In this document: in pieces, positions 17,922-28,349 of the stretch | Layout: each line of letters starts with the position of its first letter | Numbering within the stretch: the first letter of the stretch is position 1 | Assembly: GCA_963575745.1 (NCBI GenBank) | Contig: CAUYUJ010016358.1 | Span: 30,001 to 94,000, forward strand | Reading direction: 5' to 3' | DNA: 64,000 bases | Source: Prorocentrum cordatum | Taxonomy: Eukaryota; Sar; Dinophyceae; Prorocentrales; Prorocentraceae | The notes under the pieces: model-generated | Told to the model about the DNA's origin: nothing | Database searches by the model: none | What the model saw: the letters and a program-made list of their open reading frames with translations, nothing else | Position numbers and translations under genes: made by a program

Positions 17922-20489
17922 ATAGGGTTCCTGGGTGGCCCGACCCTTGTCTTTGCCTTTGTCAGCCCCTGGGGGCCCCGTCCCTGGGGTGACCTGGCCT
18001 GGCTGGTCGATCCACCCGCAGACAGCCACGGGATCAGCGGCCGCTGCAGCTTCCTCCTTCTTAGTTGCCAGAGTGGCCACTTGTGGCAGGTGGATGGTGC
18101 CCCCCGTGAGGTGCCCGAGGAGGGCCTGGATGTCGCCGCGCAGTGCAGCAGCTTCGGCGGTTGCCGTCTGTTGCTGGGTGGCGACGGTGGCAAGCCCCCG
18201 TTCCAACCCCGAGACGTGCTCCGTGAGCGTGGCCTGGGAGGAGAGAACGCCCGCAAGCTGGACCTGCATGTTATCCACCGTGTTGGCTAGCAGCTCGTGC
18301 TGTTGTTCCATGTGCTGGATGCGGGTCGTGGCAGCATCTGGCGGTTGAGAGGCCGATGCGAAGCGCTCACCGAAGGTGTTAAGTTCGTGGGAGGCCTCGC
18401 TGTATTCATCGCCTGATGAGAGGATCTCGACGTCCTCGGCGTCGCCTGGTACTTCGGCGGCTGTGGCAGCGTCGCCTTCGGAGTGGCCCCCGCCTTCTGC
18501 CGCCACCGTGCCATGCCGGGAGTCATGACCACCTGCTCCTGGGGCGGCCGTTTGTTCAGCGGCTCCGTCCGTGCCGTGCGGGGGTGCAGAGGAGCTGCGG
18601 CCTGGGGCGCAGTGTGACCTTGCGTGCGGCGGGGCGTCACGTTTCCCACTGGAGGATCGGTAGCGCTTGGCTAAAGGCTCCTCCTTGGGGATCAGGAGCG
18701 GTGCGACGCCTTTGCCTTTGGGCGTGGCAGTCATGAGGTCGTGGAGATAGGGGCTCTGGGCCGCTTTGGTGAGGAGTGTGCCGGTGGCGGGGCTGAAGCC
18801 GCCACCACGAGCTGGCGGCGTCACAGGCTCCGTAATGGTGGTAGGCGTGACGATGGTGACGTTGTCCCGCTTTGGCACCACCTCAGCCAACGGGGCCTCG
18901 GTGATGCTCCACGGGATGGGGCACCCCGCAACTTGTACCGTGTATGTGAGTGGGGGCCGATGGGCACGCACTAAGGCAAACTGGGCCGCAGTGGCTGGGT
19001 CCCAGGCGGTGTGGTAGACCTCACAGTCCCATTTGACGGACGGGCCCGTGAGAGTCTTGGCGAGCTGGGTCAGCGTGGCGTGGCGTGCCGCAATGCCAGT
19101 GATGCGGTAGCGCGTCTTGGCGAGGGAAGCCTCGCAGCCGCGGATGCTGACGGCCGCAGCCCTGGCGGCGTCTGACCCCCGTGGAACACGGATCCCCAGT
19201 AAGCCTGACTTGCCGTGCCTGACGACTCCCAGGGCCTTGAACTCCACCGACTTCTGGAACGCATCTGCCATCGTGATGGGATGGTCCTCAGGGAACCACA
19301 CGGTCTGATACTTGTCAGCGGTGGGCTCGTCAGCACCTACGTTGCTGAGGTCGTAGGTAGCGCCGAGTTGCCCTGATCCCGCCAAGACCTTGTCGACCGC
19401 TTGAAGACTGACGCCGAAGGTGGCGGCCAGGGACCTCTTCCCGACGCCCGATCCAAACCTGCCTAGGCTTTTGCAGGGTTCAAGGATGGTGACGGCTTTA
19501 AAGTTGCCGTGGAAGAGGGCCTTGAAGGTGTCCTGGAGCTGACTATCGAGCTCCTGGCGGCGAGCGTCTTTCTTGGACTCCCTGTGCTTTTGGTTTTGGC
19601 GCGCCTTGTCCTGTGGAGCGGAGTCCCCTCGAAAAGGGCCCTTGGTGCGTGGACCACCGTTCACGGGGGCACCTCCCGAGAACTGGTCCTCGAAGGCCTG
19701 ATGCATGGAGGGGACTGCGGCGATGGCCTCGGTTTCATGTATGGTCGCCCGAATCCAGCATACGTGGTCGGCAGGGTCGATGGTGGCGACGGCTACTTTT
19801 TCCGTGCAGGCGACCTCCTTGGTGCCCAGCTGGTACACGGTCACGGGGACGTGCGTGTGGACCACTTTGGGCGCCTTGGGGTGACGCTTCAGGACGGGGA
19901 CGGCGAGCTCGGTACCGACGTAGTTGTCGTTTTTTGGGCCCATGACAGCAATCGCGAGCTGGCCCGTGGTTCGCTTGCCCTGCTCGAGGTGGTGTTGGAG
20001 CAGCCGCTCACCGCTCTCGTAGTCGTGGAGGCTGATACTGGGCTTGTACGTCTTGCCGTCGTCGGGGGATGTGGGTTCGGCGAGGACGGGGACCTTCCAA
20101 AAGGCCGGGTCCAAGGCGATGAATTGGGTGTCCGCAGTCTGAAGACGTGCGGAACCCGCTGGTGGGTGTGATGTGTCGCCGCCAATGCGCTTAGGCTTGC
20201 TGCGCTGGTGATGGTCAAGCGTGTAGCTGATCTGGTTGGTGGCACACATGCGGATCAGGGCGCTGCCGAGCTTCTTCGCGTTGGACTTGTGCATGTCATA
20301 CGTTGCCTGGAGCTCGTCCGCGTTCAGTTCGGCAAGCCCGTTGTATGCGGCCGTGGGGCGGTCAGACCCCGCTTGCTTGAACGCTGCGATGCAGTCCTGC
20401 TTGCGTTGGAGGAGAGATCCTTCAGCCGCAGGACGGGAACTCGGAGGCTGCTTGGAAGAGCGACGGCGGTCCGGCTTCTTGGGGGCCAT
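17919..20489 (-). CDS. Giant LINE ORF1, probable RNA-binding protein
   Basis: 856 codons starting at an ATG in good context (a G follows, purine at -3). The N-terminus is very basic (MAPKKPDRRRSSKQPP), a Lys/Arg/Gln-rich stretch lies near residues 285-315, and Ser/Gly/Pro-rich sequence with SGDEYSEAS is near 690. A predicted coiled coil runs about 722-795 (TRIQHMEQQHELL onward), then a Lys/Glu/Ala tail to the TGA. I recognise no catalytic motif. Position, basic character and coiled coil fit the ORF1 proteins of LINEs, which multimerise and coat the element RNA. It lies upstream of ORF2 in the same frame. Hairpin copy 12 is embedded in it. The ORF1 role is inferred from position. Confidence 0.7.
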   Translation of the reverse strand: MAPKKPDRRRSSKQPPSSRPAAEGSLLQRKQDCIAAFKQAGSDRPTAAYNGLAELNADELQATYDMHKSNAKKLGSALIRMCATNQISYTLDHHQRSKPKRIGGDTSHPPAGSARLQTADTQFIALDPAFWKVPVLAEPTSPDDGKTYKPSISLHDYESGERLLQHHLEQGKRTTGQLAIAVMGPKNDNYVGTELAVPVLKRHPKAPKVVHTHVPVTVYQLGTKEVACTEKVAVATIDPADHVCWIRATIHETEAIAAVPSMHQAFEDQFSGGAPVNGGPRTKGPFRGDSAPQDKARQNQKHRESKKDARRQELDSQLQDTFKALFHGNFKAVTILEPCKSLGRFGSGVGKRSLAATFGVSLQAVDKVLAGSGQLGATYDLSNVGADEPTADKYQTVWFPEDHPITMADAFQKSVEFKALGVVRHGKSGLLGIRVPRGSDAARAAAVSIRGCEASLAKTRYRITGIAARHATLTQLAKTLTGPSVKWDCEVYHTAWDPATAAQFALVRAHRPPLTYTVQVAGCPIPWSITEAPLAEVVPKRDNVTIVTPTTITEPVTPPARGGGFSPATGTLLTKAAQSPYLHDLMTATPKGKGVAPLLIPKEEPLAKRYRSSSGKRDAPPHARSHCAPGRSSSAPPHGTDGAAEQTAAPGAGGHDSRHGTVAAEGGGHSEGDAATAAEVPGDAEDVEILSSGDEYSEASHELNTFGERFASASQPPDAATTRIQHMEQQHELLANTVDNMQVQLAGVLSSQATLTEHVSGLERGLATVATQQQTATAEAAALRGDIQALLGHLTGGTIHLPQVATLATKKEEAAAAADPVAVCGWIDQPGQVTPGTGPPGADKGKDKGRATQEPY
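18784..18808 (-). repeat. Hairpin family 1, copy 12 (in ORF1)
   Basis: Arms GTGGCGG and CCACCAC with the standard core: seven pairs, one U-G wobble in the coding RNA. This is the only copy in ORF1. It encodes GGGFSPA near residue 564. Confidence 0.7.
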
Positions 20490-20829
<340 letters not shown>

Positions 20830-20929
20830 GCAGGCGGCGGAGGTGGTTTCAGCGGCTGTCGCCCCCCCTCCGCACCTCCTTCCCTCTGCAACGCAACCGT
20901 TACCGTTTCTATCTCTCTTCCCTCTCGCC

Positions 20930-21100
20930 ATCCCCCCCCCCCCTCCTCCCTCCCTATTTGAGCGCGGTGGCGGCGCGGAGGGAGAGGGCGCGGGAGAGCG
21001 GGGGGAAGTTGGGGGGGGGGAGGAAGTTGGGGGGGTGGGGGGGGGGGGGGGGGGGGGTCGGGGGGGGGGGGGGGGGTGGGGGGGGTGGTCAATGTAGAAA
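20930..21100. repeat. C-run then long G-runs
   Basis: A run of C near 20931-20942 is followed by G-runs of 6 to 14 between 21000 and 21088. The latter can form G-quadruplexes. ORFs here are only Gly or Pro runs. Confidence 0.7.
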
Positions 21101-22010
21101 CGGAGAAAACATGGTAGTGGGAGGGCGCCATATCCCTCCCTCCGCCCACCCATTCCTCCCTCGCGAACGCCCTTCACACGCATTATTATCATCCCCCATC
21201 CCGTCCCCCCTTCCCTCCCTCTCACCCTCTTTCCTCCCTTGCGTGCACATGCGTCTGTGTACGTGCGTTTGTATGGATGCCTGAACTTGCAAGAAGCATG
21301 CGCGTGCGTGCAATTACGCGTGAAGGGTGTAGATCTATATATACACAGCATAGAACATGTGTGTAACTATATTGTAGAACCCACGCGAAGGGAACGGATG
21401 GGGGAGGATGGGGAGGCGGGGCGCAGGAGGGAGGTGGCAGGATGCAAGCGGAGGAGGGGGGGGGGGGCGAGGAGGGGTCAGTGATGCCAGAAGAGGGCAG
21501 GGGGAGGAGGGAGCTGGGGTGGCGGCGGGGAAGGGGGAACTTGGGGCGAAGGGGGAGAGAGGAGGGGGGAGGCGAGGGCGGGGTGAAGTGCGGAGGCGAG
21601 GCCGAGGACAATGAAGCGAACGACGAGGAGTTGGAGAAGGGTGTGTGCGTGTGTGCGGGGTGGGGTGGGGGGGGGAGGGGGGGGGGAAGGAGGACGAGGG
21701 CCACGGCGACGGCAACGAGGAGGACGAGGAGGATGAGGAGGAGGGAGGAGGAGAAGAGGAGGAGGAGGGGGGGGGAGGGGGGATGGTGGCGAGGAGGAGG
21801 AGACGGGGGAATCTGCGATGTAGGCGTCACTGCTCGCTCACCGCTTGCACGCGCGTGCTCGCACTAGCCGTCGCATCTGAAAACAACTCACGATTTAAAC
21901 CTTGCCTCATGTCCGTTCGATTGCATTAGAAACGTCAGAAAAGTATCTCCGCCCAACAGAACCATGTTTTGAGTCCACGGGGGGATGGCGAGGAGGAGGA
22001 TGCGTGGTGG
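21101..22010. other. No gene seen; purine-rich GGA/GAGG low complexity
   Basis: From 21390 to 21820 the + strand is almost purely GGA/GGGGAGG-type repeats. The rest shows no conserved reading frame. Confidence 0.5.
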
Positions 22011-22015
22011 ATTGC

Positions 22016-23527
22016 AAAGGGATTCTTTTTGTGGTGGATGACACATGGATTCCTTTTGTGGCGGGCTACAAATTGTTTTCTTTTGTGACGGAATTCATTT
22101 GCGGATTGCACATTGATTCCTTTTGTTGCGGATGACGCATTGATTCCTTGGTGGCGGCTGACATCTTGATTCCTTTTGTGGCGGATTGCGAAAGGAGTCC
22201 TTCTGTGGCGGATTACAAATGGAATCCTTTTGTAGAAGATTACACATTGATTCCTTTGTGGCGGAATTGCAAATGCATTCCTTCTGTGCCGGATTACACG
22301 TGGAATCCTTTTGTAGAGGATTACATATTGATTCCTTCTGTGGCGGATTACAGAGGGAATCCTTCTGCGGAGAATTACAAGGGGAATCCTTCTGTGGCGG
22401 ATTACAAATTGGTTCCTTTTGTGGCGGATTACAAAGGAAACCCTTCTGTGGCGAATTACAAAGGGAATCCTTTTGTGGGGATCTTGAGCGGTCTGGGCCC
22501 GCGCGAGGTCCCCAGGTTTTATAGTTCTTTAAATCTTATGGATTTTCAAATTTTTGAAATAAGAAAACCAGGTTTCGCTTGAGACTCGATCAGAATTTTG
22601 CTGCTGTAAAATTCGGAGGGAGTCTCAAGCGAAACTTGTTTTTTTCATTGTTTTTACATTGACTCCGCACAGAAAAACACAGTTTCGCTTGCGACTCCCG
22701 TCTCCCCTTCGAATTTTACAGCAGCCAAGCTCAATGGATTTATACAAATTTAAGGGAGTCCCAGGCGATACCTGGTTTTCTTATTTCAAGAAACTTAAAA
22801 TTTATACGTTTTTTTATAAAAAAAACTTAGTTATATATGTATGTATGTATATATATATAAATAAATAAATCCTGGGAACCTCGCACAGGTCCAGATCGCT
22901 CAAGATCCCCACAAAAGGATTCCCTTTGTAATTCGCAACAAAAGGGTTCCCTTTGTAATCCGCCACAAAAGGAATCAATTTGTAATCTGCCACAGAAGGA
23001 TTCCCTTTGTAATTCTCCACAAAAGGATTCCCTCTGCAATCCGCCACAAAAGGGTTCGCTTTGTAATCCGCCACAAAAGGAACCAAATTATAATCCGCCA
23101 CAAAAGGATTCCCTTTGTAATTCGCCACAAAAGGATTTCCTTTGTAATCCGCCACACAAGGATTACCTTTGTAATTCGCCGCAAGAGGATCCCCTTTGCA
23201 ATCCGCCACAAAAGGAATCAATTTGCAATCCGCCACAAAACGATTCCCTTCGTAATTCGCCACAAAAGGATTCCCTTTGTAATCCGCCACAGAGGAATCA
23301 ATTTGTAATCCTCTACAAAAGGATTCCATTTGTAATCCGCCACAAAAGGGCTCCTTTTGTAATCCGCCACAAAAGGATTCAAGATGTAATCCGCCACCAA
23401 GGAATCAATGTGTAATCCGCAACAAAAGGAATCAGTTTATAGTTCGCCACAAAAGGACTCCCTGTGTTACCCGCCACAAAAAAAATCTGCATTCCGCCAT
23501 AAAAGGAATCAATGCCTAATCCGCCGC
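22016..23527. repeat. Nested fold-back element with 27-bp minisatellite arms
   Basis: The left arm (22016-22485) is a tandem array of about 27-bp units (core GGATTACAAAGGGAATCC with TTTTGTGGC). The right arm (22905-23525) is the same unit in inverted orientation. Between them further inverted pairs nest inward: GATCTTGAGCG (about 22479) with its complement near 22893; AATAAGAAAACCAGG (about 22558) with its complement near 22775; CTGCTGTAAAATTCG (about 22601) with its complement near 22708. The whole can fold as one long hairpin. Left-arm units read in frame as repeats of about nine residues such as NPFVADYKG, which I regard as a by-product. Confidence 0.85.
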
Positions 23528-23559
23528 GAGGAGGAGGACGACGACGAAGACAAGGTAGT

Positions 23560-24057
23560 CGCCATCTAAATGTGCCAAGAGAGTGGCCCACGGGAGTCCC
23601 GCGCCAGAAATTAGAATGTTGTTATGCGGACGGCGCGGGGGAACTCGCACGTGCGTGTGTAGGATTAAAGGTAGCACGTGATCCTACCATCCTTGGCAAC
23701 AAGAAGCTTATGGCTGTCGCTGAACGACCCAGTGGAATCGTTCAAATGGGGGCCCGAGCCTCGATCGTTGATGCCGGCCAGCTCCTCCCCGCCTTTTTGG
23801 ATGCATGTTGTCCGATACGTTTGTCTCTTCTATAGTGCGCGGGCCCCCAAGGAAGGCGACTCGACATGGAAGCGCAGGTTCGAGCGCAACTTTGCCGGCC
23901 CGCTCCTTCCGTTTGGATCCTTCGCACGGTTCGTGCCCCCTCTCGGATTTAGGTTTCGGATCGCCAAAACCGGCTGGGCGATGTTCCCGGGGATTTACTT
24001 CGGATATGCACATGAAGGGGGGCCATGGTGGGACCCGAGAGCGACGCGTCACCATTG
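23560..24057 (+). pseudogene. Copia integrase, C-terminal half
   Basis: The frame at 23587-23835 reads YADGAGELARACV then VAERPSGIVQMGARASIV, which fits the copia integrase pattern (D/E-rich catalytic core, then GVAER..R..KEG.R..LV). After a frameshift near 23833 it continues GPLLPFGSFARF and MFPGIYFGYAHEGG, the copia signature 'GPLIPFG...PGIF.GY'. The first catalytic Asp region is not recognisable upstream, where the fold-back repeat begins, so the 5' part is missing or replaced. Identification rests on remembered dinoflagellate copia proteins. Confidence 0.65.
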
Positions 24058-25717
24058 AGACAACTTGACGGACTCAACGTGGAAAACAGGGCGGACGCCA
24101 GCCGGCAAGCGCCCGATAATTGACAGGCCCGATCACGTCTACAACAATATTTTGGATGGCGCTGCGGCTGACCAAGAGCCTAAATTTCCCATGGGGGGAG
24201 CGCGTGAGAAAGCCCAGACCGAAAACAAGAATGTTATGATAGCCCAGGGTGGTCCGTCTGCCGGCTCAGCCGGGCAGGGGGCCCGACTGGGTTGACAAGC
24301 GGCTCCGCGGGTCAGTGATCGAGACCCCGGCGATCCGATGCCACCGCCCCCACCGCGGGGCGAGGCCGCAGCACCGCCAGACCCCGATGCAGGGTCCGAC
24401 GATGACGATCCGGGGGGAATCTTAGTGGGCGACGCGCTTGCGGCACCGGATGGTCGGGGCCCCCGACGAGACTCGAGACCAGAAAGTGATGCGCAACAAC
24501 AGTTTGGTCTCGCCCATGTCGAGTACAGACTGGATCGGCAATCCAGCTTCTCAATGGCTCAGCCAAGGTCGAGAGCGCCTTGGCCATTTCAACTTCTTGC
24601 CCGTACCACGCAAAAGTTAAACGCCATTATGATGATCGACGCGTCGTGGCTGGACTCGCCAAGGATGAGCCCACCGAGATGTTGCCATTGAAAGGTAGGC
24701 GGAAAACGTGCAGTATTCGAGTCGTGCTGTACTACGATCCTGGTTACGTATCTGTCGCTAGGGCATGGGCGGGTCACTGACCCCAACCCATTTCACGGCG
24801 CAGAATGGCTCAATAAGTTTCCAAATTCCACCAACCCTGGGATTCACCCGGGCCGATGGTTCAACGTGAGCCATGCCGAACGAAGGAAGGCTGTGGAACA
24901 GTTCCGACTCGAGAAGCGAGGACCCTGCATTGCTCTTCTTCGGGATATAGGGATCGACGCAGTCGAATTCGAGGAGCGGGCGCGCTAACCCGAACAGCCG
25001 AGACTCTCCGACAGCAATCTTTACCCCGGGGCAGACATCCGACGACAAAAAGGAGAAACGATTGTGCCAGTAGAAACTGAGGTCGATTGGCACGCGCTGC
25101 TACGCCCTGCTGGACCGGCAGAGGAACTGTCTACATATACAGGCTCCAGGAGCGACGAAGGCACTTCCGATGATGAGGAGGTGTGTTGGAAGCAGACCTG
25201 GTATGGTGGGGCCATTTTACGGGGCGGGGTATCTTCCGATTCAGTCGGCGAGGACCTTGATCTCCTTGGTCTGCCAGGCCTTTAGGGGGATAGCCTGACT
25301 TCGAGCCCGGCGGCAGCCGCTTCGCGATGTAGCGCGCCCCGAGAGCCATTGCAAGCAGAAACATTACCCCTCCCCGATAACCGGGAACAGGATGGACTCG
25401 ACATGGAACATTTCTATAACACATTCACTGGTGACGTCCAAATCGTTGAACAAACATGCCAACTTCTAAAAGAGTTGTGCCCGCCACGCCTTGATGCTGC
25501 TGCAGCTCGGTCCGTGCCCATGGCTGAGTCACCCGTTAATCAAGATGCCCGAATGGCCCAGCGAACGGAGCGGGGTCGATTGCGAGGCATCGGCACTTGG
25601 ATGAATCGGGCGCAATGGAGTGAAATAGCGTGATCCGACAAAGACAGGGATAAACAACCCATTTCGGACGTTCATGCGCGATCTTGGTCGGAAAGAACTT
25701 CGAACTCCCGCCGGGGC
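24058..25717 (+). other. Copia interdomain region, decayed
   Basis: Short + strand frames only. The stretch at 24780-24990 (LNKFPNSTNPGIHPGRW, then SHAERRKAVEQF) looks like a former coding linker between integrase and RT. A hairpin of family 2 lies at 24258. Confidence 0.4.
24258..24277 (+). repeat. Hairpin family 2, copy a
   Basis: CTGCC-GGC-TCA-GCC-(G)-GGCAG: perfect 5-bp arms, inner 3-bp stem, one bulged G. Confidence 0.65.
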
Positions 25718-26280
25718 ATGAGGGCCGCAAATACAGGGGTGGAGGTGCATTCGACGGGTCAGACGTTTGAGATCAGAATTCAAGAAGTCGCCCTATTCCA
25801 AGAACTTTCTAGCAGTCTGGCGACCACGCAGGCTCGTAATGTAGCAGACGCACGCGGCCTGTTCGAGGGGCATGACACCCAACAGGCTGACGCCAAACAG
25901 GCCTACGCCCAACCCAAGCTTGGCGGATCCCCGATTTGGATTTTCTTACCGCGTGACGAACGGCCGCCTGCTTGGAAAGACATGCGTAAGCCCGTGTGCC
26001 CACTGATCCTGTCGCTTTACGGACATCCCGACTTTTGTGGACACCGGGGGCTGCCTTGCGAGGGGCACGTTGTTTCTATGGGTATTCATAAAAGTGTAGT
26101 CCTCGGCGTATTGGTTACTATCATGCGAAGTTGCGATTGCCCCTCATAATTCACGTCGATGACTTCAAACTCGATGGGCCGAAAGATAACCTCGACAAGG
26201 GGTGGCGTCTATTGCGGGGGCCGTCAGAGGGCTGCCTTAAAGGTATAGGAATAGACTTCCTACAGATGTGGGGCGCTATC
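25718..26280 (+). pseudogene. Copia reverse transcriptase fragment
   Basis: The first frame carries ALFQELSSSLAT, then GHDTQQADAKQAYAQ (motif A Asp), LGGSPIWIFLPRDE and VCPLILSLYGHPD, a strong match to copia RT fingers and palm. After a frameshift between about 26090 and 26150 the next frame has IHVDDFKLDGPKDNL with the catalytic HVDD at 26152-26163 (the copia YVDD box). The frame then stops at 26279. Both catalytic motifs survive but not in one frame, so the protein is not made as such. Confidence 0.75.
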
Positions 26281-26422
26281 TAGGATGTGAGCACCATCTG
26301 TCCACGCAGCACGCAGAATGGCAAGGGGAGCTACTGCCGTCGGCGCTTGACCCTCCGCCACCCAAAGTGAAGACATCGTCTGCATCTGGGCAACAGCCGG
26401 AGAGCGATGAGAAGAAAGCGGG

Positions 26423-26453
26423 GGGCGACTCATCGGCGCAGCCGATTGAGCCC
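26423..26453 (+). repeat. Hairpin family 2, copy b
   Basis: Inner TCGGC-GCA-GCCGA, then CTCA/TGAG with a bulged T, then GGG/CCC. Confidence 0.55.
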
Positions 26454-26699
26454 TATCAGCTTAGAAAACCAAATACGATATGACAGATTTTTTGAATCAT
26501 GTATCACGTTGAACGCACAATTCACAGATGCCGACCCCGCTACATACCCTGCTGCGGGAACACCTTTCGGCCCTGAACTTATTGAATTCGAACGCGGACA
26601 GGGGGGCCCGAGGGGTGAGAAGTACCCCCCAGCAGAGGAAGCACTGGCTAACGTGCCGAGGCTCAACGTCGACTCCGGCCTCCCGGACAAGCAAGTCGA

Positions 26700-26723
26700 G
26701 GTTCCCGGCTTAGCCGCCGAACC
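26700..26723 (+). repeat. Hairpin family 2, copy c
   Basis: GGTTC arm, CGGC-TTA-GCCG core, GAACC arm, with 1-2 nt internal loop. Confidence 0.65.
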
Positions 26724-27079
26724 CAGCCCAGATTATCCAGAGCCGCCGACCCCGTCGGGAGTGCCCCAGCCGATCGCTGCCAAAATTTGCATGAAAATAT
26801 AGCACGTGGCGAGCGTGGCTCGTTTTGATGTCCTGCGCGCAGTGCGCCACGCAGCTAGCTGCATGGCGAAGCGGACGGAGCAACAATATATGGATCTTTT
26901 TTGATTCATACGCTACATGACATCGACAATTCAGTGCAAAATGACAGCGCGGGTTGGCGATAATATGGATGTCGTCACAGTCAGACAATATTCAAATATA
27001 TGCTGATATTGCTAGTGATTTGCGAGCTCACCGCAGTGCAAGTGCCAGTCATCAAGCTATTTGGGCACCCTGCGCGAGA

Positions 27080-27360
27080 GCTAACCAGAGCATGACCTCT
27101 CGTAGACAAATCTGTGTGTCCCATAGTACAGTTGAAGCAGGACTTGTTGCGGCAGACCTGGCATTGTGAACTGAATTGTTTTCGGCGCGGCCTCTGTGGG
27201 AAAATTCTGCTACGAGGAGAGGTCACATGCACGCTTATCGGAGATGATCAAGCGGCGTGCAAGGTCATTAAAGCGCGGGGCTCGATAGATGCCGCTGCCG
27301 CGCCCGAGCCTCTTACTCGAGGGGCTGTTGATTTACAGCATGTACGCGCGCAGAACGAAG
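27080..27360 (+). pseudogene. Copia RNase H fragment
   Basis: One frame reads QICVSHSTVEAGLVAADLAL (catalytic Glu in STVEA) and ends in TGA at 27167. The adjacent frame continues with TCTLIGDDQAACKVIKARGS, corresponding to the 'EDNQA...R' box and the DQ/DN Asp of copia RNase H, then LTRGAVDLQHV. It follows the RT by about 800 bp, as expected. It is broken by at least one frameshift. Confidence 0.6.
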
Positions 27361-27984
27361 CCGCTGACGTTGGTGCCATGCGTTTTCGGACCCGCTGGCA
27401 AAGTGCTTTGCCTTGTCAATACCGTCGCTCCCAAGTTTTGAAAAGTCAACCGTCACCGGGACTGCCCGGCGTCGACGTTCAGCGATGCCCTCCCCCCCTG
27501 AAACCCGGGGGGTTCTCAAGCCGCAGATAGGTTCCGAGGCGGCGGTGCGCCGAGGGGCTATTGCGCCAGGCAAAAAGATACATAAAATGAATAATGCGCC
27601 AAGGGCAAATCTGCAATGGCTATGCCTGTTAACAGAGGTAGTCGAGGAGCCGGATACATCGCCAGCTGGCCCAACCGGGCCCGGCGATGAAATCGCGCGT
27701 CCGACGCCTGCTCCCGGCCCAGCGGCCGCAGCCAAGCAAAGCGTCAATGACGCATCCGGCTTAGCCGAAAATGCATGCGGCACTATGCCCTCCGCGACAG
27801 AAAAGGACGGTGTCAGGGAAAGCTCCCATAAGCAACTCGAGAGAGGACGCAGACATGATGGTTATGTTTAAAATGATCGACAGTGGATCGGGCGCTTCGG
27901 ATGCACAAATACAAATTTCCGATGCCCAAGAAATAAGGGAGAACGATGACAATGACACCGGAGAAAATTTCCAATCAGGGCGAT
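27361..27984 (+). other. Low-complexity tail frame after RNase H
   Basis: A + strand frame (27413-27871) rich in Pro, Ala, Arg and Glu continues after RNase H. It holds hairpin family 2 at 27752 and a CCCCCC...GGGGGG stem near 27486. No recognisable domain. Confidence 0.35.
27752..27774 (+). repeat. Hairpin family 2, copy d
   Basis: GCAT arm, CGGC-TTA-GCCG core, ATGC arm, with a C/AAA internal loop. Confidence 0.6.
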
Positions 27985-28276
27985 ATGGCTATAGGGGGCT
28001 ATAGACTTCAGCTATAGGGCTATAGAGCTATCCGGCTATAGAGTTGTAGGGCTATTTGGCTATAGGGCGCCCCCGGGCGCCCCCGGGCACCCCTGGGCGC
28101 GCCCTGGCGCCCGGGCGCCCGGGCGCGCGGGCGCCCTCGGGCAGGCCCGGGCGCCCGGGCACCCGGGCGCCCCCGGGCGCCCGGGCACCCAGGCGCGTAG
28201 CGAAAATCGGCGGCAAACCTAACCTAACCATATGAATCCGCTAGGACCCCTACAGAGGCAAGCTCTGCTTGGGGAA
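27985..28276 (-). repeat. Satellite module, inverted copy B
   Basis: On the minus strand: a unique part resembling TTCCCCAAGCAGAGCTTGCC, then TTCATATGGTTAGGTTAGG and GCCGCCGATTTTCG, then GCCCGGGC-rich repeats, then CTATAGCC-type repeats. The same order occurs on the + strand at 46146-46540. It is a dispersed module, not a local tandem accident. Confidence 0.75.
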
Positions 28277-28349
28277 TATTACCGACGTGGCTGCAGCTAA
28301 ATTGAGAAACAGTGGGTTGACTCGATCAACGCCACAGGAAAAGAAATAT

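Noticed and set aside
21408-21867. Gly/Glu-rich ORFs
   Set aside because: Low-complexity GGA-type sequence without conserved features.
22016-23527. CRISPR-like array of 27-bp repeats
   Set aside because: Units are contiguous without unique spacers, and the arms are inverted copies of each other.
28195-28235. Telomere-like TAACCTAACC
   Set aside because: Only two to three units, internal, and part of the dispersed satellite module.
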